Assembly (NCBI RefSeq): GCF_015712165.1
Contig: NZ_JADPZX010000001.1
Span: forward strand, 930,001 to 994,000
DNA: 64,000 bases
Direction of reading: 5' to 3'
Source of the DNA: Streptomyces spinoverrucosus
GTDB lineage: Bacteria; Actinomycetota; Actinomycetes; Streptomycetales; Streptomycetaceae
Shown: piece by piece, positions 51,889-62,276 of the stretch
How positions within the stretch are numbered: position 1 is the first letter of the stretch
How the letters are laid out: every line of letters starts with the position of its first letter
Made by a program: the position numbers and the translations under genes
The notes under the pieces: model-generated
The model's input: only the letters and a program-made list of their open reading frames with translations
Databases searched by the model: none
What the model was told of the DNA's origin: nothing

Positions 51889-52836
51889 ATGCGGACCAGC
51901 GACGAGATCTATCACCAGGTCCTCTGGGACCCGCGCTTCGACCCGACCCGTTTCGTGCTGGGGATCAGCCAGCGCGGGGACGCCCCCAAGCGCATCCCGC
52001 TGCCTTCCTTCGTGCCCGGAGGCGACATCCCCTGGCACAGGGTGGTGTTCATCGAGGCAGACGGTGAGGTGGTCTGGGACCGGGCCACGGGTGTGGACTG
52101 CATAGACACGTCGGACGCCGGCCGAGTGCGGGGTGATGCGCTCCCCCCGGAGCACCGGCGCGAATCAGACCATTTCAGTGTGGAAGCGGACCCAAGGCCC
52201 GGCAGGAGCGAGCCCGCCGGCGTCCTGGACGTATCCCCGACGGCCCGCACGGCGGTGGCCTGGATTCCGCCCGCGGAGCTGTGGCCGCCGATCCAGGACA
52301 TCCGTCGAGATCACGATCCGCAGATCCGCCGCTGGCCGCCGCACGTCAATCTGCTCTTCGGCTTCGTGCCCGAGTCCGACTTCGAGCAGGCGGCCCCACT
52401 GCTGGCCGCGGCGGCGACCGAGACTCCGGTCTTCACGGCCAGGCTGGACGGGGTGCGCACCTTCCGGCACCGGGCGTACTTCACCGTGTGGCTGGACCCT
52501 GCGGCGGCCGGGGCGACGCCGTGGGCGGGTATGTACCGCGCTCTGCTGCAACGGTTCCCACGCTGTCGTGCCCGCGCCAAGGGCTTCACACCGCATCTGT
52601 CCCTGGGCCGGGCCCGGGATGCGCAGCGGGTCGCCGCCGACTGTGCCGCGCGGCTCGACCCCATGACGGCGACGGTCTGGGAGCTCGTCCTGCTCTCGCG
52701 CAGGGGCGACGGGCCGATGCGGCCGCGGGCAACGGTCGCTCTCGGCACGGGCGAGATGCGCCGGCTGCCCGACCCAGGCCCCGGTGCGCCGGGCGCCGAG
52801 GACACGGCCTGGCTCTCCGTGATCACCGACAGGTGA
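51889..52836 (+). CDS. RNA-end-recognition (MJ1316/DUF504) plus 2H phosphoesterase fusion
   Basis: A 315-residue protein joining two RNA-end modules. Residues 1-75 match the MJ1316 RNA cyclic-group-end recognition domain ([37 protein letters not shown]). Residues ~120-300 are a 2'-5' RNA ligase/cyclic phosphodiesterase fold with the paired histidine motifs [10 protein letters not shown] (His152) and TPHLSLGRA (His236). The first motif is H-x-N instead of the usual H-x-T/S. It probably processes 2',3'-cyclic phosphate RNA ends in repair or decay. GAGGAGG precedes the ATG. Confidence 0.8.
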   Translation: MRTSDEIYHQVLWDPRFDPTRFVLGISQRGDAPKRIPLPSFVPGGDIPWHRVVFIEADGEVVWDRATGVDCIDTSDAGRVRGDALPPEHRRESDHFSVEADPRPGRSEPAGVLDVSPTARTAVAWIPPAELWPPIQDIRRDHDPQIRRWPPHVNLLFGFVPESDFEQAAPLLAAAATETPVFTARLDGVRTFRHRAYFTVWLDPAAAGATPWAGMYRALLQRFPRCRARAKGFTPHLSLGRARDAQRVAADCAARLDPMTATVWELVLLSRRGDGPMRPRATVALGTGEMRRLPDPGPGAPGAEDTAWLSVITDR

Positions 52837-53163
52837 GGCAAAGGGCCGCCTGAGTGGCGCCCCCGCCCGCGTCGTACGGGAGGGCCGCCGTCGACTCGGA
52901 CCGTTCACGTGCATCGCGGGCAAGAACAGCACCGGCAAGCCCAACGTGTTCGACGCGCCCCGAAGCCACCTCCACATGACTCCCTCGGGAAAGCCGGTGG
53001 GCCGTTGACCCTGGTCGGTCTCGATGACGCGGCCGGCCAGCATCATCGCCTGCAGCAGCACCCTGCCGACCGGCTCGGCACGTGACACCCAGGACGTCTC
53101 AAACGAGGTCTTGGTACAACGAACGCCGGCGCCCGGCGGCGCTATCCGGTGTCTCTGTGTCCT
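52837..53163. other. Gap containing an AAA-ATPase scrap
   Basis: 327 bases. Apart from the Walker A scrap called separately, nothing is recognised; the remainder to 53163 has no gene. Confidence 0.4.
52898..52990 (+). pseudogene. Walker A scrap of an OLD/SMC-like AAA ATPase
   Basis: The frame reads GPFTCIAGKNSTGKPNVFDA, the N-terminal P-loop of an overcoming-lysogeny/AAA_21-type ATPase (normally G-K-N-x-x-G-K-S-N-x-x-D-A), with Pro in place of the last Ser. Only ~20-30 residues survive; no Walker B. This is a fragment of a lost gene, common in defence islands. Confidence 0.5.
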
Positions 53164-53835
53164 TCACGGGTACGGGGTGCGTACCTGGCGGCGGTGTGCC
53201 GTTGCCGTGGCCAGGATGTGGATCAGGCGGGCCAATGAGAGTGCGCCCACCGGATCATCCGCATACCTCGGTACTTGCACCGGGCCGACCTCGTCCAGGA
53301 ACACGTCCTCGCGTGCCAGGACAAACGCCATCGTGAGCAGGGCCGCGCGCCCGTTGCCGTCGTCGAACGGGTGAAAGAAGCACACATCCAGGTAGGCGCG
53401 GGCGGCGCGGGCGGGAAGAGGGACGTCCGTACCGGCGGCCTTGGCCTGCGCCAGGCATTCCTCGAACCGCTCACGGGTACCGGCATGCAGGCCGTACCGT
53501 TCGCGTCCCCCCTTGGAGAAGGCAGGGAGAGTCCGGAACGAGACGTCCGGACGGCCGAGGACCAGCTTCTGCCACCCGGCCATGAGATCGAAGCCGAGGG
53601 AGCGCTTGGCCACGGCGTCCTCCCGGACCGATCGCCAAGCTGCCCGCAAGCGTTCTCCACGTGCCGTATCACCCGGCTCGTCGCGAGCGCCTGCGGCCAC
53701 GTCGATCCCGTCGCACCGGCCCCGGATGGGGCCGACCAGTTCCTCGGACGCCTGCTCCCACGCGATCTGCGAGCGTACCCCGAGCCAGTTCTGGAGATCG
53801 TCACGCACCGCGCTTTCCCATGCTCTCCCTGGCAC
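53164..53835 (-). CDS. Fic/DOC-family protein
   Basis: A 223-residue Fic protein. The motif is HPFDDGNGRAAL at ~150, matching H-x-F-x-D/E-G-N-G-R but with Leu where AMPylating Fic enzymes have the last Arg. The flap region RYGLHAGTRERFEECLAQ lies before it. GTG at 53835 follows GGAGG at 9 bases and gives a 35-base overlap with the upstream gene, so the pair is coupled. Fic enzymes move AMP or other phosphates to proteins and can act as toxins. The missing Arg could alter the nucleotide used. Confidence 0.75.
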   Translation of the reverse strand: MPGRAWESAVRDDLQNWLGVRSQIAWEQASEELVGPIRGRCDGIDVAAGARDEPGDTARGERLRAAWRSVREDAVAKRSLGFDLMAGWQKLVLGRPDVSFRTLPAFSKGGRERYGLHAGTRERFEECLAQAKAAGTDVPLPARAARAYLDVCFFHPFDDGNGRAALLTMAFVLAREDVFLDEVGPVQVPRYADDPVGALSLARLIHILATATAHRRQVRTPYP

Positions 53836-54469
53836 GGCTGACCGCCTCCTCATCGGGGGCGACCCAGCTCTCGAACGCGGAGTCCACCACTTCGTCCGCC
53901 AAGTCCTCCGCTTCCCCGGCGGACATGCCGGTCGACTCCAGGTACCACGCGAGCGCCTGCGCGCACGCACCACGCCACAGTTCACCGGCCCCGGTGCGCT
54001 CGACGACAAGCGTCACGAGAGGCGCGACAGCACGCTCGCGCAGCCGCCGTACCTCTTCCTCGTCGGTGTCCGGACCCGGAGCGAACTGCGCGAAGAAGGC
54101 GGCGAGTTCCTCCAGCCACGCGCGCCATTGGAGCAGTGCGCTGGTGTACCGCTGCGCCTGCTGCTCCAGGTCGTGGGCGCCGAGACCGCTGACTGGAAGA
54201 TCTCTGATGATCGCCCCGGAATAGGGGGATTCCTCCACCGCGTGGTACCAACCGAAGGCCCAGGAGCCGTAGTACTCGGCAAGGCCGCTGGCAATCGAAT
54301 TGGTTGACCACAGCCCCCGTGGTCGTCCCGACTCGGGGTCCTGCGAGGACACCACGTCACGCACCACATCGAGTGCCTTGGCGGGATTGAACGGATGGGT
54401 GGTGGGGTCGACGTCCTGCCACGTCATCGACGTGGGGTACCAATCGGAACTGATGGCTACTCCTGGCAT
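53801..54469 (-). CDS. Hypothetical partner protein of the Fic gene
   Basis: A 222-residue acidic protein, mostly helical, without cysteines. Segments: GLWSTNSIASGLAEYYGSWA near 53; a run of helices with ELAAFFAQFAPGPDTDEEEV near 118; and a C-terminus with STGMSAGEAEDLADEVVDSA. I do not recognise a family, and the antitoxin motif S/T-x3-E-G/N is not clearly present. Translational coupling to the Fic gene suggests a regulator or antitoxin. The start at ATG 54469 is uncertain because no ribosome site is seen. Confidence 0.55.
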   Translation of the reverse strand: MPGVAISSDWYPTSMTWQDVDPTTHPFNPAKALDVVRDVVSSQDPESGRPRGLWSTNSIASGLAEYYGSWAFGWYHAVEESPYSGAIIRDLPVSGLGAHDLEQQAQRYTSALLQWRAWLEELAAFFAQFAPGPDTDEEEVRRLRERAVAPLVTLVVERTGAGELWRGACAQALAWYLESTGMSAGEAEDLADEVVDSAFESWVAPDEEAVSRARESMGKRGA

Positions 54470-54669
54470 CGGTGCGTCTGCGTTTTGTCGACGAAGACCT
54501 CGCTGGCCTCCCCTCGCCCTGTCAGGAGGACGGCACGACCGGCACGACCCGGTCGGGGAGGTCCTCCAGATTGCTGGAACGCCACCTCCCAGCGCAAACG
54601 CGAGCAGCCGTGGTGGACGCGGACTCCCCGATCCGCGCCCACCACGGGGTCGTACGGCCCGTCGGGCCC

Positions 54670-56057
<1,388 letters not shown>

Positions 56058-56061
<4 letters not shown>

Positions 56062-56912
56062 TTGACGGCACCCGCCGTCAGTCCGGTGACGAGATAGCGC
56101 TGCAGGAGCAGGAAGCCGGCGACCACGGGCACGCTGACGACCAGCGAGGCGGCCATGATCTGGTTCCAGTACACGTCGTTGAGCGTGGAGTAGCCCTGGA
56201 GGCCGACGGCGAGGGTGCGGGTGGTGTCGTTGGTCATCACGGAGGCGAACAGCACTTCACCCCAAGCCGTCATGAAGGCGTAGACGGCGACCGCGACGAT
56301 CCCGGGGATCGCGGCCGGTACGACGACGCGGAACAGTGCGCCGAGCGGACCGCAGCCGTCCACCAGCGCCGCCTCGTCCAGATCCCGTGGCACCGACTCG
56401 AAGTAGCCGATCAGCATCCAGATCGAGAACGGCAGCGAGAAGGTCAGATACGTCAGGATCAGGCCGCCGCGCGAGCCGAACAGGGCGATCCCGGTGGCGT
56501 TGCCGATGTTGACGTAGAGGAGGAACAGCGGGAGGAGGAAGAGGATGCCGGGGAACATCTGCGTCGACAGCACGGTGACCGTGAAGACGCGCTTGCCACG
56601 GAAGTCGTAGCGGCTGACGGCGTAGGCGGAGAAGACCGCGATCACCACCGAGCAGATCGTCGCCGCGCCCGCGACGACGAGGGAGTTGACGAAGTACTTC
56701 GCCAGCGGGACCGTCGACCAGATGTCGATGTACGGGCGGATCGTCAGCTCGCTCGGCAGCCAGTGGAACTCGCCCGTGACGTCCGCCAGCGGCTTCAGCG
56801 AGCTGGAGATCATCACGTACACCGGCACCAGCACGAACCCGGTGAGCAGGGTGAGGAAGATCCGCCGGGACCACAGGAAGGAACGCGGCGGGGCCATCGG
56901 GGACCTGGTCAT
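56058..56912 (-). CDS. Sugar ABC transporter permease (MalG type)
   Basis: A 284-residue permease with six helices. The binding-protein-dependent transport motif is [20 protein letters not shown] near 190. ATG at 56912 overlaps the stop of the first permease and its own stop overlaps the beta-glucosidase start. No ATPase gene is present; Streptomyces usually serve many such importers with one shared MsiK ATPase. Confidence 0.88.
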
Positions 56913-57895
56913 GCGGCACCCTTCCGTCCGCGCGAGGTGAGCAGCAGGTATCCGCCCGTCACGACCAGCAGGAAGAGCAGCAGCAGGACGGACATCGCCG
57001 AGCCGGTGCCGAAGTTCCAGGTCACGAAGGACGCCTGGTAGATGTGCACGGAGATGAGGTCGGCGGCCTCGGGAGCGCCCTGGCCGAACAGGACGTACGG
57101 CGTGTTGAAGTCGTTGAAGGTCCACAGGAACAGGACCAGGACCAGCACCTGGTTGACCGGCCGCAGCGACGGCAGGGTGATGCGGCGCAGCTGCTGCCAC
57201 AGGCCGGCGCCGTCGAGCGCGGCGGCCTCGTACAGCTCCCTGGGGATGTTCTGCAGTCCGGCCATGACGATGAGGAAGGCGAACGGCCAGCCCTTCCAGA
57301 CCGACACGGTCAGCAGCGCGTAGAAACTGTTGTCGCCGATCAGCCAGAAGGACGGCTTGTCGGTGAGGCCGAGCTGCTCGTGCAGGACGTGGTTCACCAG
57401 GCCGTTGTCGTGCTGGAACATGAACACCCAGGTGATGACGGCCGCGTACACCGGCAGGGCGTACGGGACGAGGAACAGCGCCCGCAGCAGGCCACGACCC
57501 CGGAAGGTGTCCTGCATGTACACCGCCGCCGCCGTGCCGATCAGCCAGCACAGGCCGACCGACAGCACGGTGAACGCGCAGGTGACGAGGAAGGAGTGGA
57601 GCAGGGCCCTGCCGACGGGGGCGTTGAAGTCCACCGCCATCGTGTAGTTGGCGAGGCCGGACCAGGGGGCCGTGGTCCAGTCGCGGATGTAGAACTGCGT
57701 GAGCTCCTTGAAGCTCATCGCGATGCCGATCACCATCGGCAGCAGGTGGACCAGGAGTTCGAGGAGCAGGGCGGGCAGGAGGAGCAGGTAGGGAAGTCCG
57801 ATGCGGCGGATCCGCCCGGGGCGGCGGGAGTGGCCGTCCGCCGCCCCGGGGGATGTTCTGCGCACGGCCTTGGGCGGTGCGGTGGTCGTCGTCAT
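56909..57895 (-). CDS. Sugar ABC transporter permease (MalF type)
   Basis: A 328-residue permease with six or seven helices and the loop motif YEAALDGAG in the form ELYEAAALDGAGLWQQLRRI near 225. A basic N-terminal tail of ~35 residues precedes helix 1 (LPYLLLLPALLLELLVHLL). It starts 5 bases after the binding-protein stop. It pairs with the MalG-type permease downstream to form the membrane channel. Confidence 0.88.
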   Translation of the reverse strand: MTTTTAPPKAVRRTSPGAADGHSRRPGRIRRIGLPYLLLLPALLLELLVHLLPMVIGIAMSFKELTQFYIRDWTTAPWSGLANYTMAVDFNAPVGRALLHSFLVTCAFTVLSVGLCWLIGTAAAVYMQDTFRGRGLLRALFLVPYALPVYAAVITWVFMFQHDNGLVNHVLHEQLGLTDKPSFWLIGDNSFYALLTVSVWKGWPFAFLIVMAGLQNIPRELYEAAALDGAGLWQQLRRITLPSLRPVNQVLVLVLFLWTFNDFNTPYVLFGQGAPEAADLISVHIYQASFVTWNFGTGSAMSVLLLLFLLVVTGGYLLLTSRGRKGAA

Positions 57896-57900
57896 CGGGC

Positions 57901-59220
57901 TCACTTCGCCGGCATCTGCTGCTGGGCCTTCTCCAGCGCCGCCTTCACCGACTGTGTGGTGACCGGGCGTCCGGCGGCCGCCTCGGCGAACAGGTCCTTC
58001 ACGGCCGTACCGACCGCCGTCTCGAACTGCGACTCGTCCGGGACCTGCGGCAGCGCTACGGCGCTCTGCGCGAGGGTGTCCTTGAGGACCGCGTTGGCCG
58101 GGGTGTCGAACGCGGGGTCGGACTGGGCGGCCTCGACCGGCGGGATGGAGCTGTAGGCCTTGTTGAGCATCTTCTGTTCCTCGTCGCTGGTCATGAACTT
58201 GACGAACTCGGTGGCGCCGTCGAGGTTGTCGGTGTTCTTGAAGACGGCCAGGTTGATCCCGGCGACCATCGAGTTGACCTGCTTGCCGCTGCCCGGGGTG
58301 CCGGACTGGACGGGCACGGGCGCGATGCCGTAGTCGTCCTCGCTCATGCCCTGGGATTTGAGGTTGGCGGACGCCGACTGCCACAGCAGCATCGCGGTAC
58401 GGCCCTTGGCGAAGTCGCTGACGGACTGGTTCTGCGCGTACTCGGCGTTGCCCGGCGGGATGACCTCGTCCTTCGCCATCAGGTCGACGTACTGCTTGAC
58501 CGCCTCGACCGCGCCGTCGGAGGTGAAGTCGGGCTTGCCGTCGGCGGTGAAGAAGTCGGCGCCGTGCTGCTTGGCGAAGACGTAGACGTGGTGGATGTTC
58601 TCGGCGACGTTGGCGCCCTCGGCGCCCAGCACCTGCTTGCCGTCGGCCTTGATCTTCTCTCCGGCGGCGACCAACTCGTCCCACGTGGCGGGAGGTTCGG
58701 AGACGCCGGCTTCGGCGAAGATCTTCTTGTTGTAGTAGAGGGCGTACGCCATCGAGTACAGCGGTACGGCCGCCGGGTCCTGGCCCTGGACGCCCGTCGA
58801 GCCCAGCGCCGATTCGACGAAGCGGTCCCGGCCGCCGATCTTCTCGAAGTTCTTCTCGTCCCACGGCAGCAGCGCGCCCGTCGACTGGAGCGAGGCGCTC
58901 CAGGTGTTGCCTATGTTCAGGACGTCGGGGCCCTGCCCGGAGGTGGTGGCCGTCAGGATCCGGTTCAGCAGGTCCGACCAGGGGACGACCTCCAGCTCCA
59001 CCTTGATCCCGGTCTGCTGCTCGAACTTGTCGAGCTCGGGCTGGAGGACCTTCTTGTCGGCCTCGATGCTGGCGCCCTGGTTGGAGGCCCAGTAAGTGAG
59101 CGTCTTCGGCGAGTCGTTGGACCCGCCGCCGCCCGTCGCCGAACCGCCTCCGCAGGCCGTGGCCGCAAGGGCGAGTGACAAAATGACGGCGCCTGTGGCC
59201 GCGGCTCGGGTGCTGCGCAT
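57901..59220 (-). CDS. Sugar-binding lipoprotein of the ABC transporter
   Basis: A 439-residue family 1 solute-binding protein. The lipobox LAATAC puts the lipid-linked Cys at 23, followed by a Gly/Ser linker and the binding domain (TLTYWASNQGASIEADKKVL). It is first in the operon binding protein - permease - permease - beta-glucosidase. The nearby GH55 enzyme makes glucose and short beta-1,3-glucans such as laminaribiose the likely cargo; cellobiose is possible. Two palindromes and a promoter lie upstream. Confidence 0.88.
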   Translation of the reverse strand: MRSTRAAATGAVILSLALAATACGGGSATGGGGSNDSPKTLTYWASNQGASIEADKKVLQPELDKFEQQTGIKVELEVVPWSDLLNRILTATTSGQGPDVLNIGNTWSASLQSTGALLPWDEKNFEKIGGRDRFVESALGSTGVQGQDPAAVPLYSMAYALYYNKKIFAEAGVSEPPATWDELVAAGEKIKADGKQVLGAEGANVAENIHHVYVFAKQHGADFFTADGKPDFTSDGAVEAVKQYVDLMAKDEVIPPGNAEYAQNQSVSDFAKGRTAMLLWQSASANLKSQGMSEDDYGIAPVPVQSGTPGSGKQVNSMVAGINLAVFKNTDNLDGATEFVKFMTSDEEQKMLNKAYSSIPPVEAAQSDPAFDTPANAVLKDTLAQSAVALPQVPDESQFETAVGTAVKDLFAEAAAGRPVTTQSVKAALEKAQQQMPAK

Positions 59221-59288
59221 GGCTCCTGGTGTCCCTTCAGGGGAGGCCTCGAGGGAAGGACCGGCCAAGGACCGGCGAAGGCCCTCAT

Positions 59289-59335
59289 GTCTTAATTTAG
59301 GACGTGAGTTAAACCTCGCGCGTGAGGTACGTCAA
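59289..59335 (-). promoter_or_regulatory. Promoter of the sugar ABC operon with two palindromes
   Basis: On the minus strand TTGACG (59330-59335) and TTTAAC (59308-59313) are spaced by 16 bases. A palindrome CCTCGCGCGTGAGG (59314-59327) fills the spacer, and an A/T-rich palindrome GTCTTAATTTAGGAC (59289-59303; 12 of 15 positions) lies just downstream, as expected of repressor sites. The regulator gene is not in the window. Confidence 0.5.
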
Positions 59336-59411
59336 GGGTTTGAACACCACTTGTCGAACTCTGTCGCGCCCCTTGACGGGCAAGTTCGGACAGTTGAAGC
59401 ATTCACCGGCG

Positions 59412-59425
59412 AGAGAGCGCTCCCC
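59412..59425 (+). promoter_or_regulatory. CebR/LacI-like operator candidate before the GH55 gene
   Basis: AGAGAGCGCTCCCC matches the Streptomyces CebR consensus TGGGAGCGCTCCCA at 11 of 14 positions, with the AGCGCT core intact, 42 bases before the GH55 start. The left arm is weak. Confidence 0.35.
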
Positions 59426-59466
59426 GTACGCCCACCGTTCACTTCCTGAACCAGGAGAGCCGCCCC

Positions 59467-61278
59467 ATGCCATCCAACGCGCATGCATCGCCCGGCCGTT
59501 CAGGACGCTCCGGAGTCGCCCGCAGGTCGGTACTCGGCGCCGCTGCCGCCGCCCCCGTGCTGGCCGGCCTCGCCACCTCCGCGTCCGCCACCGCCCCGGC
59601 ACACGGCACCACCCGCAAGTCCCCCCGCGCCCTCCCCGGCGGCGGCGACCTCGGCCCGAACGTCCTCGTCTTCGACCCCTCCACCCCCGGCATCCAGGCC
59701 AGACTCGACGAGGTCTTCCGGCAGCAGGAGTCCGCCCAGTTCGGCACCGGCCGCTACGCCCTGCTGTTCAAGCCCGGCACCTACCACGGCCTCAACGCCC
59801 AGCTCGGCTTCTACACCTCCATCGCGGGCCTCGGCCTGTCCCCCGACGACACGACGATCAACGGCGATGTCACGGTCGACGCCGGCTGGTTCAACGGCAA
59901 CGCCACGCAGAACTTCTGGCGCTCGGCGGAGAACCTCGCCCTCGTGCCGGTGAACGGCACCAACCGCTGGGCGGTGTCCCAGGCTGCCCCGTTCCGCCGG
60001 ATACACGTGCGCGGCGGGCTCAACCTCGCCCCCACCGGCTACGGCTGGGCGAGCGGCGGCTACATCGCCGACAGCCGCGTCGACGGCCAGGTCGGCCCGT
60101 ACTCCCAGCAGCAGTGGTACACCCGCGACAGCGCGGTCGGCAGCTGGCTCAACGCCGTGTGGAACATGGTGTTCTCCGGCGTCGAGGGTGCCCCCGCCCA
60201 GAGCTTCCCGAACCCGCCGTACACCACCCTCGACACCACACCGATCTCCCGAGAGAAGCCGTTTTTGTACCTGAGCGGCAGCGAGTACCGCGTCTTCCTG
60301 CCGGAGAAGCGCACCAACGCCCGCGGCGTGACGTGGGGCAACGGCACGCCGCGCGGCACCTCGCTCCCGCTGACCCAGTTCTACGTCGCCAAGCCGGGCG
60401 TCTCCGCGGCCACCCTCAACCAGGCGCTCGCGCAAGGCCTGCACCTGTTGCTGACGCCCGGCATCTACCACGTCGACCAGCCCATCCAGGTGAACCGGGC
60501 GGACACGGTCGTCCTGGGCCTCGGCTACGCGACGATCATCCCGGACAACGGCGTCACCGCGCTGAAGGTCGCCGACGTCGACGGTGTGCGTCTGGCCGGT
60601 TTCCTGGTCGACGCCGGGCCGGTCAACTCCCCCACCCTGGTGGAGATCGGCCCGAACGGCTCCTCGCGCGACCACTCGGCCAACCCGACCACCGTCCAGG
60701 ACGTCTTCATCCGCATCGGCGGCGCGGGCCCCGGCAAGGCCACCACCAGCATGGTCGTCAACAGCCGGCACACGATCATCGACCACACCTGGATCTGGCG
60801 CGCCGACCACGGCGAGGGCGTCGGCTGGGAGACCAACCGAGCCGACTACGGCCTGGTCGTCAACGGCGACGACGTACTGGCCACGGGACTGTTCGTGGAG
60901 CACTTCAACAAGTACGACGTGCAGTGGTTCGGGCAGCGCGGCCGCACGATCTTCTTCCAGAACGAGAAGGCGTACGACGCCCCGAACCAGGCCGCCATCC
61001 AGAACGGCCCCCTCCGGGGCTTCGCCGCCTACCGCGTCGGCGACAACGTCACCGAGCACGAGGGCTGGGGCCTGGGCAGCTACTGCTACTACAACGTCGA
61101 CCCGACGATCGTGCAGCACCACGGCTTCGCCGCCCCCGTCCGCCCGGGCGTGCGCTTCCACCACCTGCTGGTCGTCTCCCTCGGCGGCAACGGCCAGTAC
61201 GCGCACGTCATCAACGACACCGGGGCACCGACATCGGGGACGTCGACGGTGCCGTCGACGGTCGTGTCGTATCCCTGA
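59467..61278 (+). CDS. Secreted GH55-family exo-beta-1,3-glucanase-like protein
   Basis: A 603-residue exported protein with a Tat signal (Arg19-Arg20 in VARRSVLGAAAAAPVLAGLA). The body is a double right-handed beta-helix as in GH55 exo-beta-1,3-glucanases: PGTYHGLNAQLGFYTSIAG in the first half, then VVLGLGYATIIPDNG, VNGDDVLATGLFVEHFNKYD, and the end TEHEGWGLGSYCYYN. Similar proteins are often mislabelled adenylyl cyclase. AGGAG lies upstream of the ATG. It would release glucose or laminaribiose for the divergent ABC transporter. Confidence 0.8.
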   Translation: MPSNAHASPGRSGRSGVARRSVLGAAAAAPVLAGLATSASATAPAHGTTRKSPRALPGGGDLGPNVLVFDPSTPGIQARLDEVFRQQESAQFGTGRYALLFKPGTYHGLNAQLGFYTSIAGLGLSPDDTTINGDVTVDAGWFNGNATQNFWRSAENLALVPVNGTNRWAVSQAAPFRRIHVRGGLNLAPTGYGWASGGYIADSRVDGQVGPYSQQQWYTRDSAVGSWLNAVWNMVFSGVEGAPAQSFPNPPYTTLDTTPISREKPFLYLSGSEYRVFLPEKRTNARGVTWGNGTPRGTSLPLTQFYVAKPGVSAATLNQALAQGLHLLLTPGIYHVDQPIQVNRADTVVLGLGYATIIPDNGVTALKVADVDGVRLAGFLVDAGPVNSPTLVEIGPNGSSRDHSANPTTVQDVFIRIGGAGPGKATTSMVVNSRHTIIDHTWIWRADHGEGVGWETNRADYGLVVNGDDVLATGLFVEHFNKYDVQWFGQRGRTIFFQNEKAYDAPNQAAIQNGPLRGFAAYRVGDNVTEHEGWGLGSYCYYNVDPTIVQHHGFAAPVRPGVRFHHLLVVSLGGNGQYAHVINDTGAPTSGTSTVPSTVVSYP

Positions 61279-61292
61279 GCGGTGAACGACGA

Positions 61293-61326
61293 CGGCGGCC
61301 CCGCCCCGGTGAGGACGGGGCCGCCG
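61293..61326. terminator. Bidirectional hairpin terminator
   Basis: Perfect 11-bp arms (CGGCGGCCCCG at 61293-61303 and its complement at 61316-61326) between the convergent stops of the GH55 gene and the nucleotidyltransferase gene. Confidence 0.7.
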
Positions 61327-61332
61327 GTGACG

Positions 61333-62058
61333 CTACCGGGCCTGCGCCGATGCGTACCCCGCCGGCACCGCCTCCGGTGTGTAGAAGTGCTGCCGGACCC
61401 GCCGCAGCCATGCCTCGGCGGCCCTCTCGTCGGGCTGTTCGGGCAGCGCGCCGCGTGTCTCGTCGAAGGCCGCCTCGAAGTGGCGCAGCAGCGGCAGCGC
61501 TGCCGACGGGTCGGCGGCGACCTGTTCGCCGAAGGCGTGGTAGCTGCCGGGGTCGTCGACCCGGATCGTCAGCCGACCTGTCGTGTACAGCTCGTAGCCC
61601 TGGGTGCACAGCCGCTTGAGGTGGCGGGCGTGCTTGGCGGTGCGCCGCCGGGTGTCCGCGGAGAACGAGCCGTCGCCCCGGCCGACGAGCTTGCGGAACT
61701 GCTGCGTGGCGTAGCCGAGATAGGCGTCGCGGACCCGGCGGGCGCTGAGGAAGGACGAGCGGATGCCGATCAGCTCGTCGCCTAGGGGCGTCCTCACCTC
61801 GTACAACTCCTCGGGCAGCCAGACGAGTTCCGTGACGGTGGGGTTGCCGCCGAGGGCGAGGCGGCACCACTTCGCCGCCTCGTGCAGGGTGCGGTCGGGT
61901 GCCGTGGTGACGTGGGACTCCTTCGGGCCGTGCAGGCCGTGCAGGGCTTCGGTGGGGGCGGCGAACAGGCCGAGCCGGTCCACGTCGGAGCCCTCGCGGG
62001 CGAGTCCGTACGCGGTCGAGCCGACGACGCCGGACAGCAGGATGTTGGTGACGGTCAC
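61333..62058 (-). CDS. Predicted nucleotidyltransferase (COG3541-like)
   Basis: A 241-residue protein with the polymerase-beta type motif G-S-x-A-Y-G-L-A-x3-S-D-x-D near the N-terminus (VVGSTAYGLAREGSDVDRLG, 10-29). A helical C-terminal half follows with LVGRGDGSFSADTRRRTAKH. Relatives are found in phages and bacteria; the substrate that receives the nucleotide is unknown. ATG at 62058. The gene stands alone between two secreted-enzyme genes. Confidence 0.75.
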   Translation of the reverse strand: MTVTNILLSGVVGSTAYGLAREGSDVDRLGLFAAPTEALHGLHGPKESHVTTAPDRTLHEAAKWCRLALGGNPTVTELVWLPEELYEVRTPLGDELIGIRSSFLSARRVRDAYLGYATQQFRKLVGRGDGSFSADTRRRTAKHARHLKRLCTQGYELYTTGRLTIRVDDPGSYHAFGEQVAADPSAALPLLRHFEAAFDETRGALPEQPDERAAEAWLRRVRQHFYTPEAVPAGYASAQAR

Positions 62059-62276
62059 TGGAGCCCCCCGTTGTTCGAACGCGCGCCCGTTGGTGCGAAG
62101 GGCGGCGGACCGTCATGATGCAGCGTCCGGCGGGCGGACGGCCTGTCATTTTCCGGGGTGGCGTGCCCCTCGGGTTCCGCCAGCGTTCACAGCCGCATCA
62201 CATCCAGGTCTTCGGGTGCGCCCCGGTGTCGAACTAGCGTCCTGGGATCGTCCCGATACGAACGAGTGAGGTTTCG

